Of a stretch of DNA of 64,000 nt, positions 33,613 to 45,192 are shown piece by piece. Numbering within the stretch: the first letter of the stretch is position 1; the number at the start of each line of letters is the position of its first letter. The notes beneath the pieces are model-generated. The model did no database searches. It worked only from the letters and a program-made list of their open reading frames with translations, and was not told the DNA's origin. A program made the position numbers and the translations under genes. This stretch comes from Ceratodon purpureus (lineage: Eukaryota; Streptophyta; Bryopsida; Pseudoditrichales; Ditrichaceae), in NCBI GenBank assembly GCA_014871385.1, contig CM026429.1, positions 8,557,342 to 8,621,341 of the forward strand, written 5' to 3'.

Positions 33613-36600
33613 ATGACGCTCACCCTCATGCGATTTACAATGACGGGGTTTGAACAGACACAGAGGAGCTCTGCAGTGCCAGTCGTACCACCTTACTCAC
33701 AGCGTCCACTGTACGTCCAGCATTGGCCGGGCAGCATTTTGTACTCCGGCAACGTCTCGGAAGCGGGAACGGGCTCCACACTAAATCCCGTTCAGTACGT
33801 CTACTCAGGATACCCTGCGTCATCAGGGAAACATCCCCAAGATCAGGAAATCCATGGCCATTCACGGAGCACGGGTTCCCAGTCACTTGGACCGTCGCCA
33901 ATCTCCCAGAACAATGTTGGATTGCCTTTCATGGGTTCTTCAGGATTTGTAATGCCTCCTTCGCAATTTATTACAGCTGCAGCGCCGAGTGCAATGTCTA
34001 GGGACAGTTCCAGCACTCAGAGCGGAGGTTATAGTGGGGTGGCCGGCACACAGTGTTTCAATTCGCTCCCTCCCGTTCTGTCGAAGACCAGTACAGATGG
34101 AATTCGATGGCCGATATGGATGGGCAATGCGAATGTCCCGTTGGAGATGCAGACGACACCACCTTCAAGGATTGCCGACAGTCATACACCTGTGAAACCT
34201 GGAACAATAAATACGGCAGTAGACCTCGCTTCGGAAGATATTACGGCTAATAGAGGTGACCTCTGGCAGGACTCCAAAAGGACACGGCAAAGAAAGTTGC
34301 AACGACTGGCAAAGAGCAACTTCAAAATGAAACTTGGCGATAGCCCAATGAAAGTGCCTTGCACTGCATCTGGGGAGATAGAGGAAGGATACAGAGTCTA
34401 TGTGCACCGAATGTTTAGGGCCCAAGCGAGGAGATTTCTCAAAATCGAGGTGATAGCTTTTTCGGATCACCCCCCGGAAGACGTGCAAGCAACGCTGGAG
34501 CTCATTCGAATGCAGTTCGAATTCAACCCTCCTCTGCCAGACGAGGCGATATGCGATTACTTACAAAAAGACATGAGTGCTTGTAGGTACCAATGGAAAA
34601 AGTTTTGGCAGAGCACAGGTAGAGGGCAGAAGCATGAACAGTGTCCTGCAGAGTCTTTTCCATATCTAGTGAAATACTGGCTCACAGTCGAGTCTGAGGA
34701 GGAAAGCCGTGCTCTGGAGCATGAGAGAAGAGAAGTCCGGGCTGCGCGTCAAGTGAACAATTCGCGGGGGGAGACTTCACAGTCGATTAGCGCAGACACC
34801 TGGGACGTAAGGAATTCATATTTCATGTTATTGTTACGAAGCCTTACTGAAGTTCTGTCTGTGCTAATTTAATGCTCTGCCTGAAGGCCGTATACCTCAT
34901 CATTTTGGGCTTCCACATTCCTAGGACTGTTGTTAAGGGAAACTTGTCCACATCTTTTTGTCCACATACAATGTAATGCTTGACGGATATGTGGAGTTTG
35001 CAATTCTATATTGCAGCCCCTTGCACAGGATGACAGCCACGATTCCGTAATGTGGAACGACCTGGACCTCAACTCGGAATCCGAAACATTCGCAGGCCAG
35101 GCAGTATTCATTGGGAAAATCAAGGGGGACGTGCAGGTATGGTTCGAAATCCATTTAAGTATGCATGTCGTCTTCATGAAAGATCGGGCTCCCGAGAATG
35201 TCGGATGTGTGTGACGGTTATTAGGTAATGGTCTCTGGTATGTAGGCCTTGTCGCAGACGTCAATGGTCATCCAGTTTATTTCACACCAACATCCCCCTA
35301 TACGGACAGAGTTACTATTCCGTACGTACGAATGGACTTTGTGCTGTAAGGTCGGAAGGACCTGTTCGTAGTCATTCATACTGTCAATGTCGGAGGCTTG
35401 TTCGTGAAGTCCGAAATGTCGTCCGCTATTAGGGTATTCGTGAAGGCCTTGTGCATGTGTGTTGCAGTTCATATTTTCTACCCTCCTACTATGCTTCCAC
35501 CTGTTATTGTTGTGCTGGGAGCGTGGTTCACTTTGGGTTACTGTTCCGCTAAGTGTAGAGGGCAAGTCTCCACGCAGGATGAGTTTGGACAGGGTGCCAC
35601 TAACAGGAACTCCTTGAAAGCAAATGACATTGACGTCGACTGGGAACGTGTTCGTAGAATTCTGCTCCATGAGCCTACCACTTTCTCTTCCATTCCGGAA
35701 GACGTCATCGTCATGTGTATCTGGCCAAGGGTAGTGGAATCAAACAAGAAATTCGCCGACACTTGCAAAAGTATCGCCATAGCGAGAGAAGTGTGCACTG
35801 AATGGCGTGAGTGGGTAGCAACGGTACCCGAGTACCCCGATTTCGTAGAGTCCTGGGTGGAAGATCTATTACAGAAGGATAGCATGACGACCCATAGACG
35901 CCGTGATTTTTTCCTCTAGAGAAGTAGGACACACGATACGAGGAATATACCAGTTACTTTATCGAATGTACGAAAATCCATATTTAATGAAATGCTATTA
36001 CGTTCCCTTTACTCAGGCTGTAGCGTCGTTATCCAAACCCGCACTTGATGGAACGGTCTCTGCCAGTCGGGTAAGTCAGTAATATGAACTGTGCATGTAA
36101 TGCTGACCCCACGAACATGGAATAACCTGTACTTCTTATTGCGCAGAATGCCGGTGGTGTCGAATTTGGTGGAAGTCCACTTCACATCAAGAATCGCGTA
36201 GGTGGAAGGCAGGATGACGTCAACGGACACGGAAGTCCTGGAAGCGCTCAGGAATCGGCGACAGCGCCAGTACGAGGGTCCTTGGATTGGAACCGAGAAG
36301 TAGAGAGACGAATTGAATCGACCGCCACTGAAGTCTCATCCATGAACAAGAAGATTGACTATATAATCCAGAGGCTTATGCAGAAAGGTGGTACAGGGGA
36401 AAGGGACACAGCAAGAATGCCAGTCGCGGAGAAGAACAACGCGGCAGTACCACATCCACGTCCTACCAACAATAGTAACGTAGACGCTACCGTACATGAG
36501 GCATGTTCGGCGTCCGTTGTCTCCCATGAAATCGGCAGTGGCATCCACGAACGTGCGGAACCAGGTAGCATCTATGGTGGCCTATCCCACCTTCCATTGA

Positions 36601-37930
36601 ATGTCCCTTCACTTCGAAGCACTGATTAAGAGGTACTGAATGCAGAACATGCACTGTACTGAGGAAAGGGTTCCTGTAATGTCGGTGATGTTGATGTTCT
36701 TTACGCAGGTGGTGGATGTGAGTCGAGCGCTCAGAAGTGCCCAAAGATCCCCGAGCAGTCAAAGAGTACAGAACATCGAACCCTGCACTCCGACAACCCA
36801 GAACGGACTCATATGATACATATGGACTCGTGCGAACTAACACCTCCTGCTACGAAGAGAAATGAGAACTCCGGAGGCCGTTATAGTGCCATGCAAGTAG
36901 CGTTCGGTTCATTTGACGATGAGATATTGTGCACGCAGAGGCCGACTCTAAACACGGAGACAGGTGAATATGGCTTTACTGGGACTTTGTAAACAGTGAG
37001 ATTTTCTTTAAAAAAAAATGTCGCGAACAATCATGTGAGTCTGTATCGGTTTACACTGTCATTACATTCGTGGTGCTTGGTGTTCTGTTACAGAGGAATC
37101 CGATCAGATAGAACCATCCACGAAGAGACAACGGCTGGCATCAGAAACTCGTAAGGACGACTTCTTTTATTTATGTCATTTCAGGTGACGAACATGTACT
37201 CTGTATTTGTTGCCCCTAATGTGTGTTGTTTATGATGTAACGGAATCTGCAGGTGTTACCACGTCTATACAGAATACCATGGGACCGCCGAAACCGAAGG
37301 TGAGCGAGGTTGTTAAAGATGTTCATGGGGACGGGAAGGCAGTTGCTCCAGTGCGGGAGAAAAGCAAACGAAGAGCAAAGAAGCCTTCGAAGTATTTAGA
37401 GCATACACCCCCCTCAGAGAATCGCCCTAGAGTGGAGAAGGTACATGCACATTCTCTTAAAGCATACTTCTGTGAATCCAGTAATGTAGGAGCTCCGTTG
37501 CTGGACCGTGCACATGAAGTCCGTTTTTTTAATCTTATGAACATAGTCTGGAATGCGCTGTAAGGAATTTGACGAAAGTGAAGATTTCTTTTTATAGGCT
37601 GGTCCATTGCACCCCAAGCGGTATGTCTGGCTTCTGCATCCAGATCATCCAAATGAAACAATAGCTCTCGGACAGACCTCTTCGCATTGGAAATCCGGGA
37701 GAACGAAATTTGTTCCTAATGTCAGTGGTGTGCTCTGGGAAAATGGAATGCAACAAGTCACGGTTGAGCATGTCTACCCACAGTGGACACATGTCATACC
37801 GCTGTACCCTGACCAACAGCGTGAAGGACTGAAGACCATGGGGGACGTCCTGAAAGGAGACTACGCGGAGGATTCAACGATATTGTGGAGAACAAGATTT
37901 TTGAATTATGTGCAGGAGGCAAAGAAGTGA
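33613..37930 (+). CDS. CACTA accessory (TnpA/DUF8039-type) protein, 872 aa, eight exons
   Basis: Exons 33613-34806, 35017-35136, 36017-36070, 36147-36564, 36709-36963, 37094-37150, 37253-37440 and 37598-37930 join at GT-AG sites in one frame (2619 bp). The N-terminal third is Ser/Pro/Gln-rich. A basic, helical region follows (KRTRQRKLQRLAKSNFKMK, YRVYVHRMFRAQARRFL, ACRYQWKKFWQSTGRG, then a charged helix near HERREVRAARQ). This resembles the DNA-binding part of plant TnpA-type proteins. A coiled coil (EVSSMNKKIDYIIQRLMQ) and a nuclear signal-like KSKRRAKKPSK come later. The last exon (WLLHPDHPNETIALGQ, VTVEHVYPQWTHVIPLY) resembles the DUF8039-like C-terminal domain of CACTA-encoded proteins. 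Likely role: binding element ends and helping transposition. Exact family is from memory of patterns. Confidence 0.75.
35455..35919 (+). CDS. Small F-box-like protein 2, nested in an intron
   Basis: The open frame has ATG candidates at 35455 and 35491; the latter follows a hydrophobic stretch poorly (LPPVIVVLGAWFTLGYC). The C-terminal 85 residues read FSSIPEDVIVMCIWPRVV and REVCTEWREWVATVPEYPDF, aligning with the F-box-like part of 32360-32943. It lies wholly inside the 880-bp intron 2 of the accessory gene, same strand. It could be an independent nested gene or an alternative exon. Confidence 0.45.
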   Translation: MCVAVHIFYPPTMLPPVIVVLGAWFTLGYCSAKCRGQVSTQDEFGQGATNRNSLKANDIDVDWERVRRILLHEPTTFSSIPEDVIVMCIWPRVVESNKKFADTCKSIAIAREVCTEWREWVATVPEYPDFVESWVEDLLQKDSMTTHRRRDFFL

Positions 37931-40416
37931 TCAACATCGGCGTTCTGCAAGAACAAAATAGAATAACCTTACAGACATTTCCTGTAATTCCCGTGGCAAA
38001 TAGCATAAGAAGACTGACTTCGGGAACAGCGAACAGAGTGTCGTTTTGAAGCCATTCCGTAGAAGTATGAAGTCGTTGGAAACGTAGCTGGAGGTGAACA
38101 GAACTAAACAACTACGACATGAAATGGAGAATGTCCTCGCTGTCGACGCACAGAGCAGCCGATTGAGTCGAACAGTGGAGATTTCGTAGCAGACATTGGT
38201 AGGTCAGACTGTGGAATTGTTTTTCCTGTTTGTAGTTTCATAACAACTTAGGGTCCTCCTGAGGTAATCAGTACTCTGAGACCGTCCGTGTATTACCCAG
38301 ACATTCTCTTTAAATGTGGTTTGATTTCAGTAACTTTTGTATTGCTTATGGAGATCAGTCGTACATGTGCTGGATTGAGATGTCGGAGAATCATTACGCC
38401 ACTGCATATATGCACGTTGACAATGCTATCGGCATCCGTAGTGTCGATAATACGATTCGGTAATTATATTGTACAGTCGTAGGGATACAAATACCGCAGT
38501 ACGTGCTCGATTATCAACCGCACATATATGGATTTAAATTAAGCATTCCACGTGGTCTGAAAGAAGAATATTCCCCGTGCAATATAAGAGTATCGGAGGA
38601 ATAATCCATCTGGAAGAAATATTTAATCCATGGTACATTCCACGTCATCGACCGAATAATCAGGCATCGCCGGAAACATCTATAGATACAAGACACTTGT
38701 AACAATCCTGAATCAAATCTGAAATGTTATGTTCATGTCCTGAGACCTGAACCTCTCCGTGAAGGCCCGAATTGAAGGACCATGGACCTCACCATCCAAT
38801 GAGTGCGGAATAATCGGACGGTGGATAACAGAAGGACCCTAAACCAAGCCCTGGAATAAACGTTCACAGTTCAAAGTAATTTCAACTCTCCGAAGTAACC
38901 ACGTAATACAACGACTACAGATTACCGGGACGATGCAAGACGATGCAATCGAAGCCCTTCAATCGGCCTTTCACTTCCCTTATCCACGACGGAAATCAAC
39001 GCCGCCCCTCCCGCTGCAGCGGGCCTCGACTCTTGTCTGTTGTGACGCAATCGAACGGGTCTTTCCGCCCCTCCCGGAACCAGGCCTCTCGAGAAATATG
39101 GCGCCCTCTGATCCCTTTATACTATAAACAGGAAACTAAAACGACGCTTATTCTAGCAGTGCTCCTGAAGTAAGTAGTGCCGCTAAGAAATTCGTGTAAA
39201 GCTAGCCCTAAAATTCTAGTTGACTCCGTTTTCTTCTATCTACTTACTTAGATATTTGTGCAACCTATCTTCTATGAAGGCCTTGTTGATGATTAAACAC
39301 ACAAAGCTCGAAGCCTCGAGGATTAAGATTTCCTTCCCTACTCTTATGTTCTCTCAAGGTGGAGATAAACAGAATCTTCAGTTTACTTAATTATGATATA
39401 CAGTGAAGGGCGGAAATATAAGAGTCGTTTGAAGCAATACTTAAAGCCTCTGTAAATTCCATCTGATTCATTATGGTTGTTCATTTAAGAACATTTTTTG
39501 GAACGAACTTATACCTTTCCAGTGGCCATGATCAAATGTTTTCGTTTCAGAAGATGCACATTTCAGAAGGGTTGCTTCTGGTACCTCCATTTCAGCTAAT
39601 GAATTGAGGCTCACTTACCCTTGCTGTTGTGTGTACATCCCAGGATTTCCAGAGATCCCTGGCGTGAATGTTGGTGACTGCTGCAATTCGTGAATATGAT
39701 TGGCATGGTGTCTTGACGAGATGCATCAACAGTGGGTGGAAGATCCTGCCCTTTCGGAATATGACAATCACCAAAATTGGATGCTACCTAAAAATTCCGT
39801 TTTGTCGAAAGGAGCACCAATTGTGAGTCTCATCCCTCTGCGAGACATGACGACATGACCACACAATCTTGAGCCACATGAAAATAATTGTTGTAAGATA
39901 GAGAACTTGTTGCTGTCTCATCTGCAGAAACCGATACACGGCTTTGCTCATAACCGGAAACTGATCACCTCTACAACTTCAATGCATGTACCGGTGAATT
40001 CCTTTAGGTAGTAGACAGCTTAGAGCATCACAAGCACAAGATCTCAACATCAGTGCATATCCCTGATATTGATAAGTGTGTCTATCTGGGTGTGTGTCTA
40101 CCATGGCTGTGTGAGACAATTACTCTTGCAATCCGGGCTTCTCCGAAGGGGAAGAGTGCAGTGGTTGGCAATGCTTGTAAACTCAAAACCCTCATAACCT
40201 ATTTTGTCTACATTGGAGTGATTGAAATCTAAAAATCTGAAAGATGGTGTCGCTATTGCGGGGAGTGTTGCTTTTGCGCAGGCTTTGTTGAGGAGTGTGT
40301 TTCCGTTTCGCGCGGTCAGTTGAATGTTACGAAATTATATTGAGGATTGAAGGAATTTGGAACAGAATCCGGAGTGATCAGGTGTAGAGTTTTGAGGTTT
40401 GTTTCGGAGGCATAAC
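37931..40416. other. Intergenic; outer arm of the transposon, then promoter side of the PTRHD1-like gene
   Basis: No gene seen. It holds a GC-rich patch with a perfect 14-nt palindrome, CCCGCTGCAGCGGG (39010-39023), and a TATA-like TATACTATAAA near 39118-39128. From about 39.2 kb the composition shifts to that of host flanks. Confidence 0.45.
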
Positions 40417-41279
40417 ATGATCACCTCACATGTTTTGCAGAATCCTTGCGTTTCATCGAATGCCCACCACTGTCTGCTGCTCGCATTGCCTGCTGGGTCT
40501 CTGCGGCCTCGCATTGCCACGTTCCTGAGCTCGTCAAATGGGGTTCTGCGTTTCAGTCGAGCCTTGAGTTCTGAGATTAGTGCTCGCAAGAGTTCCGTTG
40601 TTGGTGTGTCAGGGTTCCGTAGCAAGCGTGGGTTGGAGAGCAGGGTTTATGGTCGTCAGGGGATTAGGGTTTTGTCTTCAGGGATCTTCAGTTCTAGATT
40701 TTCAGTCGCGGTGAGAGCTTCGATGGAGGCGGTGGCGTCAGCTGATGTGAAGGATTCGAAGTCCGAGGAGGTGCCGAAGGTTGATCCTATTGTGCAGTAC
40801 ATAGTGCTCCGGAAGGATTTGGTTGAGACGATGAAGTGGCCGCTTGGGAGCGTGATTTCGCAGGGATGCCATGCGGCCGTTGCGGCCATCTGGCTTTTCA
40901 AGGATGATCCCGTCACGGCTGAGTATTGCTCGAGCGAAAACCTGGATCACATGCACAAGGTTATTGCATGTAGCTCTCTTGCTCTGTGACTTGTAAGAGA
41001 TTTGGAACTTGGAAGTCGAAATTTAGGGCATTGTTTGTTGTTTCAATTGGCATTGGGTTAGTGATTTTATTGATTGGATTAAAATTGCTTACGCAGGTCA
41101 CGCTTGAAGTGAAGGGAGAAACGCAGCTGACTAACCTGGCTAAGAAACTGGAGGCTGGTGGGGTAGCGCATAAGCTGTGGATGGAGCAACCAGAGAACTA
41201 TCCCACTTGCCTTGCTACCAAACCTTATCGTAAGAGTGAGGTCGCTTCTGTTTTTAAGAGTCTTAAACTGTGTAGATGA
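40417..41279 (+). CDS. PTRHD1-like putative peptidyl-tRNA hydrolase, organelle-targeted, 241 aa
   Basis: Two exons: 40417-40959 and 41097-41279 (AAG|GTTATT ... ACGCAG|GTC). The first ~100 residues are Ser/Arg-rich and almost without acids (MITSHVLQNPCVSSN), like a plastid or mitochondrial transit peptide. The domain follows: VQYIVLRKDLV, MKWPLGSVISQGCHAAVAAIW, NLDHMHKVTLEVKGETQL, GGVAHKLWMEQPENYPTCLATKPYRK. This is the PTRHD1 branch of the PTH2 fold, which is related to enzymes that release peptide from tRNA; catalytic activity of PTRHD1 itself is uncertain. The start is the first ATG, since upstream codons are non-ATG. It converges with RPL10. Confidence 0.9.
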
Positions 41280-41826
41280 TAGTTTGCGTCATTTGTAGTA
41301 GTGTATTTGAAAGGAATATAATCACATTCAGTTTTGCCACCCATGTTCATTGCCCATTGCTAGGCTTATGCCAATTGCATGTATTGAATGTCGTTCTGTT
41401 ACGTTCTGAAATGGAATATACAGAGAGATAATCACAAACTCAAGGTAGTGTTCCTGTGAGTCTGACCATACTAACCAAGAACAACAACAGCTCTGTTTCT
41501 GAATTTTAACCTAAAATCTTCCACCTGTCATATAGCAAACCTCAAGGATAAGTGTCTAGCATGGGGCGTTTATTGTGCTTGTCAGAGTTGACAGGTCGAC
41601 GTTCTAACTAGATCGTCGCTGTTGGGAGTCTGTGGAGCCTATTAGCACATACGATAGTAAAATTGGGCTAGAGACGTTCCATACAGTTGTCTCTATTGGT
41701 ACCAACTTGTTACGATATTCAGCAGGTTGTAATTGCCAATTCCATACGTTGCCGATCTTGGGAAGGCGACATTGATCTTGTTTCTTTGTCTTATTGAAAA
41801 GTCACTCTAGGCTCAAATTCTCTCTT
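41280..41826. other. Convergent intergenic region, 3' untranslated regions
   Basis: Between the PTRHD1-like stop and the RPL10 stop there is no ORF of note. It should hold both polyadenylation sites. Confidence 0.5.
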
Positions 41827-43001
41827 TTATTCATCGGTGTCTTTTCCCTTCCAATTGGTCTGAGCTTCAACCTTGTGCTGCGATCTTCCGCTTTGATATG
41901 TTATTGGAGCAGGGACAGGGGAGTTTGCGAAGGCTCTCCCTGGACCTCGCTTCTTGAGGGGTCCATGGCAGCCAAGCACCTATGCATTTAATATACCCTC
42001 ATTTGAGTACGTAAGCATTCACACTTCCTTTACAAAAAAATGCGAGTTGCAGGGGAAAACAGGTATGGCTATACTACCCACAGATGGTAGTCATAATGGT
42101 TGACATAATTTTAGGGTACCTTGGCATTGACTCCGTCATTAACGATTCGGTTCTCTTCTTTCCACTTGAGGTAGTCCGAGCGTGCAAATTTTGTAAAACC
42201 CCTGCCATGCCACAAGTAGCAACAGCGTCAATAAATCCATGTAACTCATAATCTGTACAACTTCACATCTGTCAAGTGCCTGAGAAGGATTGATCGTGCA
42301 TACCACTTCCTGCTCACAATGATCTTCTGCCGTCCAGGGAACTTGAACTTCGCACGACGGAGCGCTTCTTGGGCATGGATATTGTTGTTATCCTTACATC
42401 TCACAGACAACAACACTTGGCCAATGCTCACCCGGGCGCATACACCTTGAGGCTTTCCAAAAGCCCCTCGCATTCCCGTTTGCAGACGATCAGCTCCAGC
42501 ACACGACAGCATCTTGTTGATACGCAGCACATGGTAGGGGTGCACCCGGACTCGCAGATGGAAAGAATCCTTCCCTGCAAACTTGGTCATGTACTTGTTA
42601 CAAGCGATGCGAGCTGCTTCCAGCGCCTCACTGGACACATTCTCCTTCTCCCAGCTCACGAGATGCACACAGAACGGAAACTCATCCACCCCCTTCTTCT
42701 TCATGCCCACATCATAGATCCGAAGCTTGGGGTCCGGGACTCCTCGACAGAAGCGTGACTTGGGGTAGGGCTTGTTCTTAATCTGGCGATAGCATCTTGC
42801 AGGACCTGCACATCGATCACACAACCACCATCGTGTCAAAATCCACAGGTAAAAGAAACATCTGAGCACTGCCTATGTTCAAACGTTCAAACAACATAAT
42901 TCATGATTAAATTAAAAATGCAAACAATGGTGCACAGAGAGATGATTCTTCAGGAGGTGTTCAATCTGAGGAGAGATGTGAATTCTCTTACGTCGACCCA
43001 T
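41827..43001 (-). CDS. RPL10: 60S ribosomal protein uL16 (RPL10/QM), 248 aa
   Basis: Four exons: 43001-42992 (MGRR split codon), 42805-42304, 42201-42120 and 41979-41827. The early intron after the first ten coding bases is typical of plant RPL10 genes. The protein reads [92 protein letters not shown], then [20 protein letters not shown] and [14 protein letters not shown]. It binds the large ribosomal subunit near the peptidyl-transferase centre and the 5S RNP region and is needed for 60S maturation. The C-terminal tail ([20 protein letters not shown] and onward, ending KGKDTDE) is about 25-30 residues longer than I expect. That tail rests on exon 4 as drawn. Confidence 0.95.
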
Positions 43002-43753
43002 GATGGTGGCAAATCGATAGAGTTCGAGGGGATGTGCTTGGAATTGACGCTGTGAGCTATATTTGTTTGGGTGGAGATGAAGGACCGGAACGCCAACCGT
43101 CTTAACTGCCATCTGTCTTGGCGTCCTCACATGCGTATACATTACAAATCCTGGCCAAGATTTTTCAGATGCTTACAGTTGGTATTTCTAAACTATCTAT
43201 GATATAATACAGCTCAGTTTGTGTCACTCAATTGTTCCGTCCTGGAATTCGTCGAGGAGACAAACCGAGCTTGGTCAATGTGCCCAACGGCACGGGTCCC
43301 ACTTGTTACATTATAAAATAAATAGCGGAAGGTACCATGACAATCAACATTTTCTTGCTAAGGGTATTGGAATTAAACTAAGGTATTTTTATTTTTATTT
43401 ACACGCATACTAAGTTTGAGCCTAGTACTGGAAGTGAGGTCATGGGGAGTACATAATACAATACAATGATAGATTCTCTCATTTTTGTTTTCTTATTTTT
43501 TAATTCAAAAAGTGAGATAGTTTTAATAATTCACCGTTAATCAAGGAATATTATTTTCAAACATGTAATATTGTATGTGCTTTGCATTATAGAGCACAAA
43601 ATTGATTCATGGATCTAATGGAACGAGAAAAATCTAAGTTGAGCAAAAAAATGAAGGAATCAAGAAAATTAGTATGTAGAATGTTTATTGTCTTGGATGA
43701 TGTATAGAGAAGATCTAAGAAGTATCATACCATACGTAAAAGTACATACATAT

Positions 43754-43791
<38 letters not shown>

Positions 43792-43900
43792 GATTTTTTT
43801 GAAGAGTGAAAAAAGTTATGTTATTGAATGACATTTTTGTAAGAATTACATTTTAAAATATATTCAAAGTCTTTGTTAAAAACATATAACAATAAAGATA
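43002..43900. other. RPL10 upstream region, no gene
   Basis: The first 400 bp carry promoter-side sequence. From 43.4 kb the DNA becomes strongly AT-rich. A CA/TA microsatellite (ACACACACACATATATA and on) spans about 43755-43791. Confidence 0.5.
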
Positions 43901-43933
43901 TCTACTTTAAAATCTATAACTTCAAAATGTAAT

Positions 43934-44183
43934 GACCATTTTCGTTATTTTGAGACAATTATTGAACTTTGAGACTTTTTTACTACAATTTCAACAATTG
44001 TTTTGAGACAATTTGAATTTTTTTTTACTTTCTAATTATAGATTATCCTCAAGTCAAGGATAATCTTCCTATATATAGTCAATTTTTTTTGAAAAATTTA
44101 GAATCAATCAAGAAATCAATGAAAAATCTACAGTCAAGTATTAAATTGAGACTATGAAAAGTCTCAATTTAATGAATATTGTG
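43934..44183. mobile_element. Hairpin-bearing MITE, family B copy 1 (diverged)
   Basis: Imperfect inverted ends (GACCATTTTCGTTATTTTGAGAC against GTCTCAATTTAATGAATATTGTG, each 23 nt) match at about 17 positions. Inside is a hairpin, GATTATCCTC...AAGGATAATC (44041-44065). Size, ends and hairpin all agree with copy 2 at 52099-52351. Confidence 0.6.
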
Positions 44184-45192
44184 TTTGTATCTTTAAATAG
44201 TGAAATGTTCAGATATGCTAATATAATTTTAAAATGTCTAAATGTCTTTAAATTTATACTTTTTAAGATATTTAAACATTTGTCTTTAAATATAATAATA
44301 TCTTTAAAAAATCATATTTTATCATTCTAAATATATTAAAATATATAAATATGATATTTTAAAACACATTTTAAAACATATGTTAAATATTTCATTAAAA
44401 TTATCACTAATAATTATTTTGAAAGATTTTTTTCAATTATATAAAGGTTTCATTTCAAGAAAGCTTCCACATTTTGGCATTTGTGACCTTGATTCTATAC
44501 AAACAATAAGTATTTCAAAAAAATTAAAAATTAAAAAATTAAAAATTAAAAAATCAGAAAACTAATATGATGAAATTGAATTCCGAAAAAAATAAAATAC
44601 TTGCCACCAATTCAGATTAAATTTTGGTAACTAAAATAAGTATTGTATACTAGTATTGTTCAGGACTAATGAAGGTGGTCTCAATTCATTTTGTCGATTT
44701 TTTAATTTTAAGGTTCTTGAAGGATCTTTAGCTAAAAAATTAGCCTTTAAAGAGAGCATTAGACAATGTGGTACCTTACTTTAAGTTAATTTTAATGAAT
44801 TTTTTTTTCTCCATATACACGTTTTATAACAAATTAGTACCTTTAATGTACGTTTAAAAGCAATCATTATTATTCTATTTGTCTTTATTTCTTCTTGATG
44901 ACATATTTATATCATCTATATGTCAAAAAACACCCTCAGTAACTTCAGATTAGGAAGAATGAAGTGTTGGATGATTAAGATACAGCTTGAAATTTGATAA
45001 TTCTTATTTGTATTAACTAGTATAAGATTCAACATTATCTAATAATGCATAGATAAACTTGCAAGCTATCTTTGGAAGAGGACCCCTAATATAATCATCT
45101 ACTATTTTATATTCCTTGTGAGTTTTTTATCAGTACCTTTATGAGCTACAATATCTCCTACAAATTTAAGGTAGTTGGTCATGTTTCATTAA

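Larger units (their letters stand above)
25121..37930. mobile_element. Core of an autonomous-type CACTA transposon; ends not located
   Basis: The tnp2 transposase (-) and the TnpA-type accessory gene (+) diverge from a central region at 30.3-32.3 kb. The Cys-rich ORF and an F-box-like ORF lie between them. The given span is the coding core only. I searched both flanks by eye for CACTA...TAGTG termini with a 3-bp target duplication and found no convincing pair, so the true element is larger. Intact frames in two multi-exon genes suggest recent activity. Confidence 0.75.

Noticed and set aside
14445-39178. CACTA...TAGTG as ends of the large transposon (cactac near 14446, tagtg near 39174)
   Set aside because: The pair would enclose the host aspartic protease and the adjoining bases do not continue as an inverted repeat.
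19548-39222. Inverted 9-mer ACTAGAATT / AATTCTAGT on both sides of the transposon land
   Set aside because: Too short at this distance, with no further pairing or target duplication.
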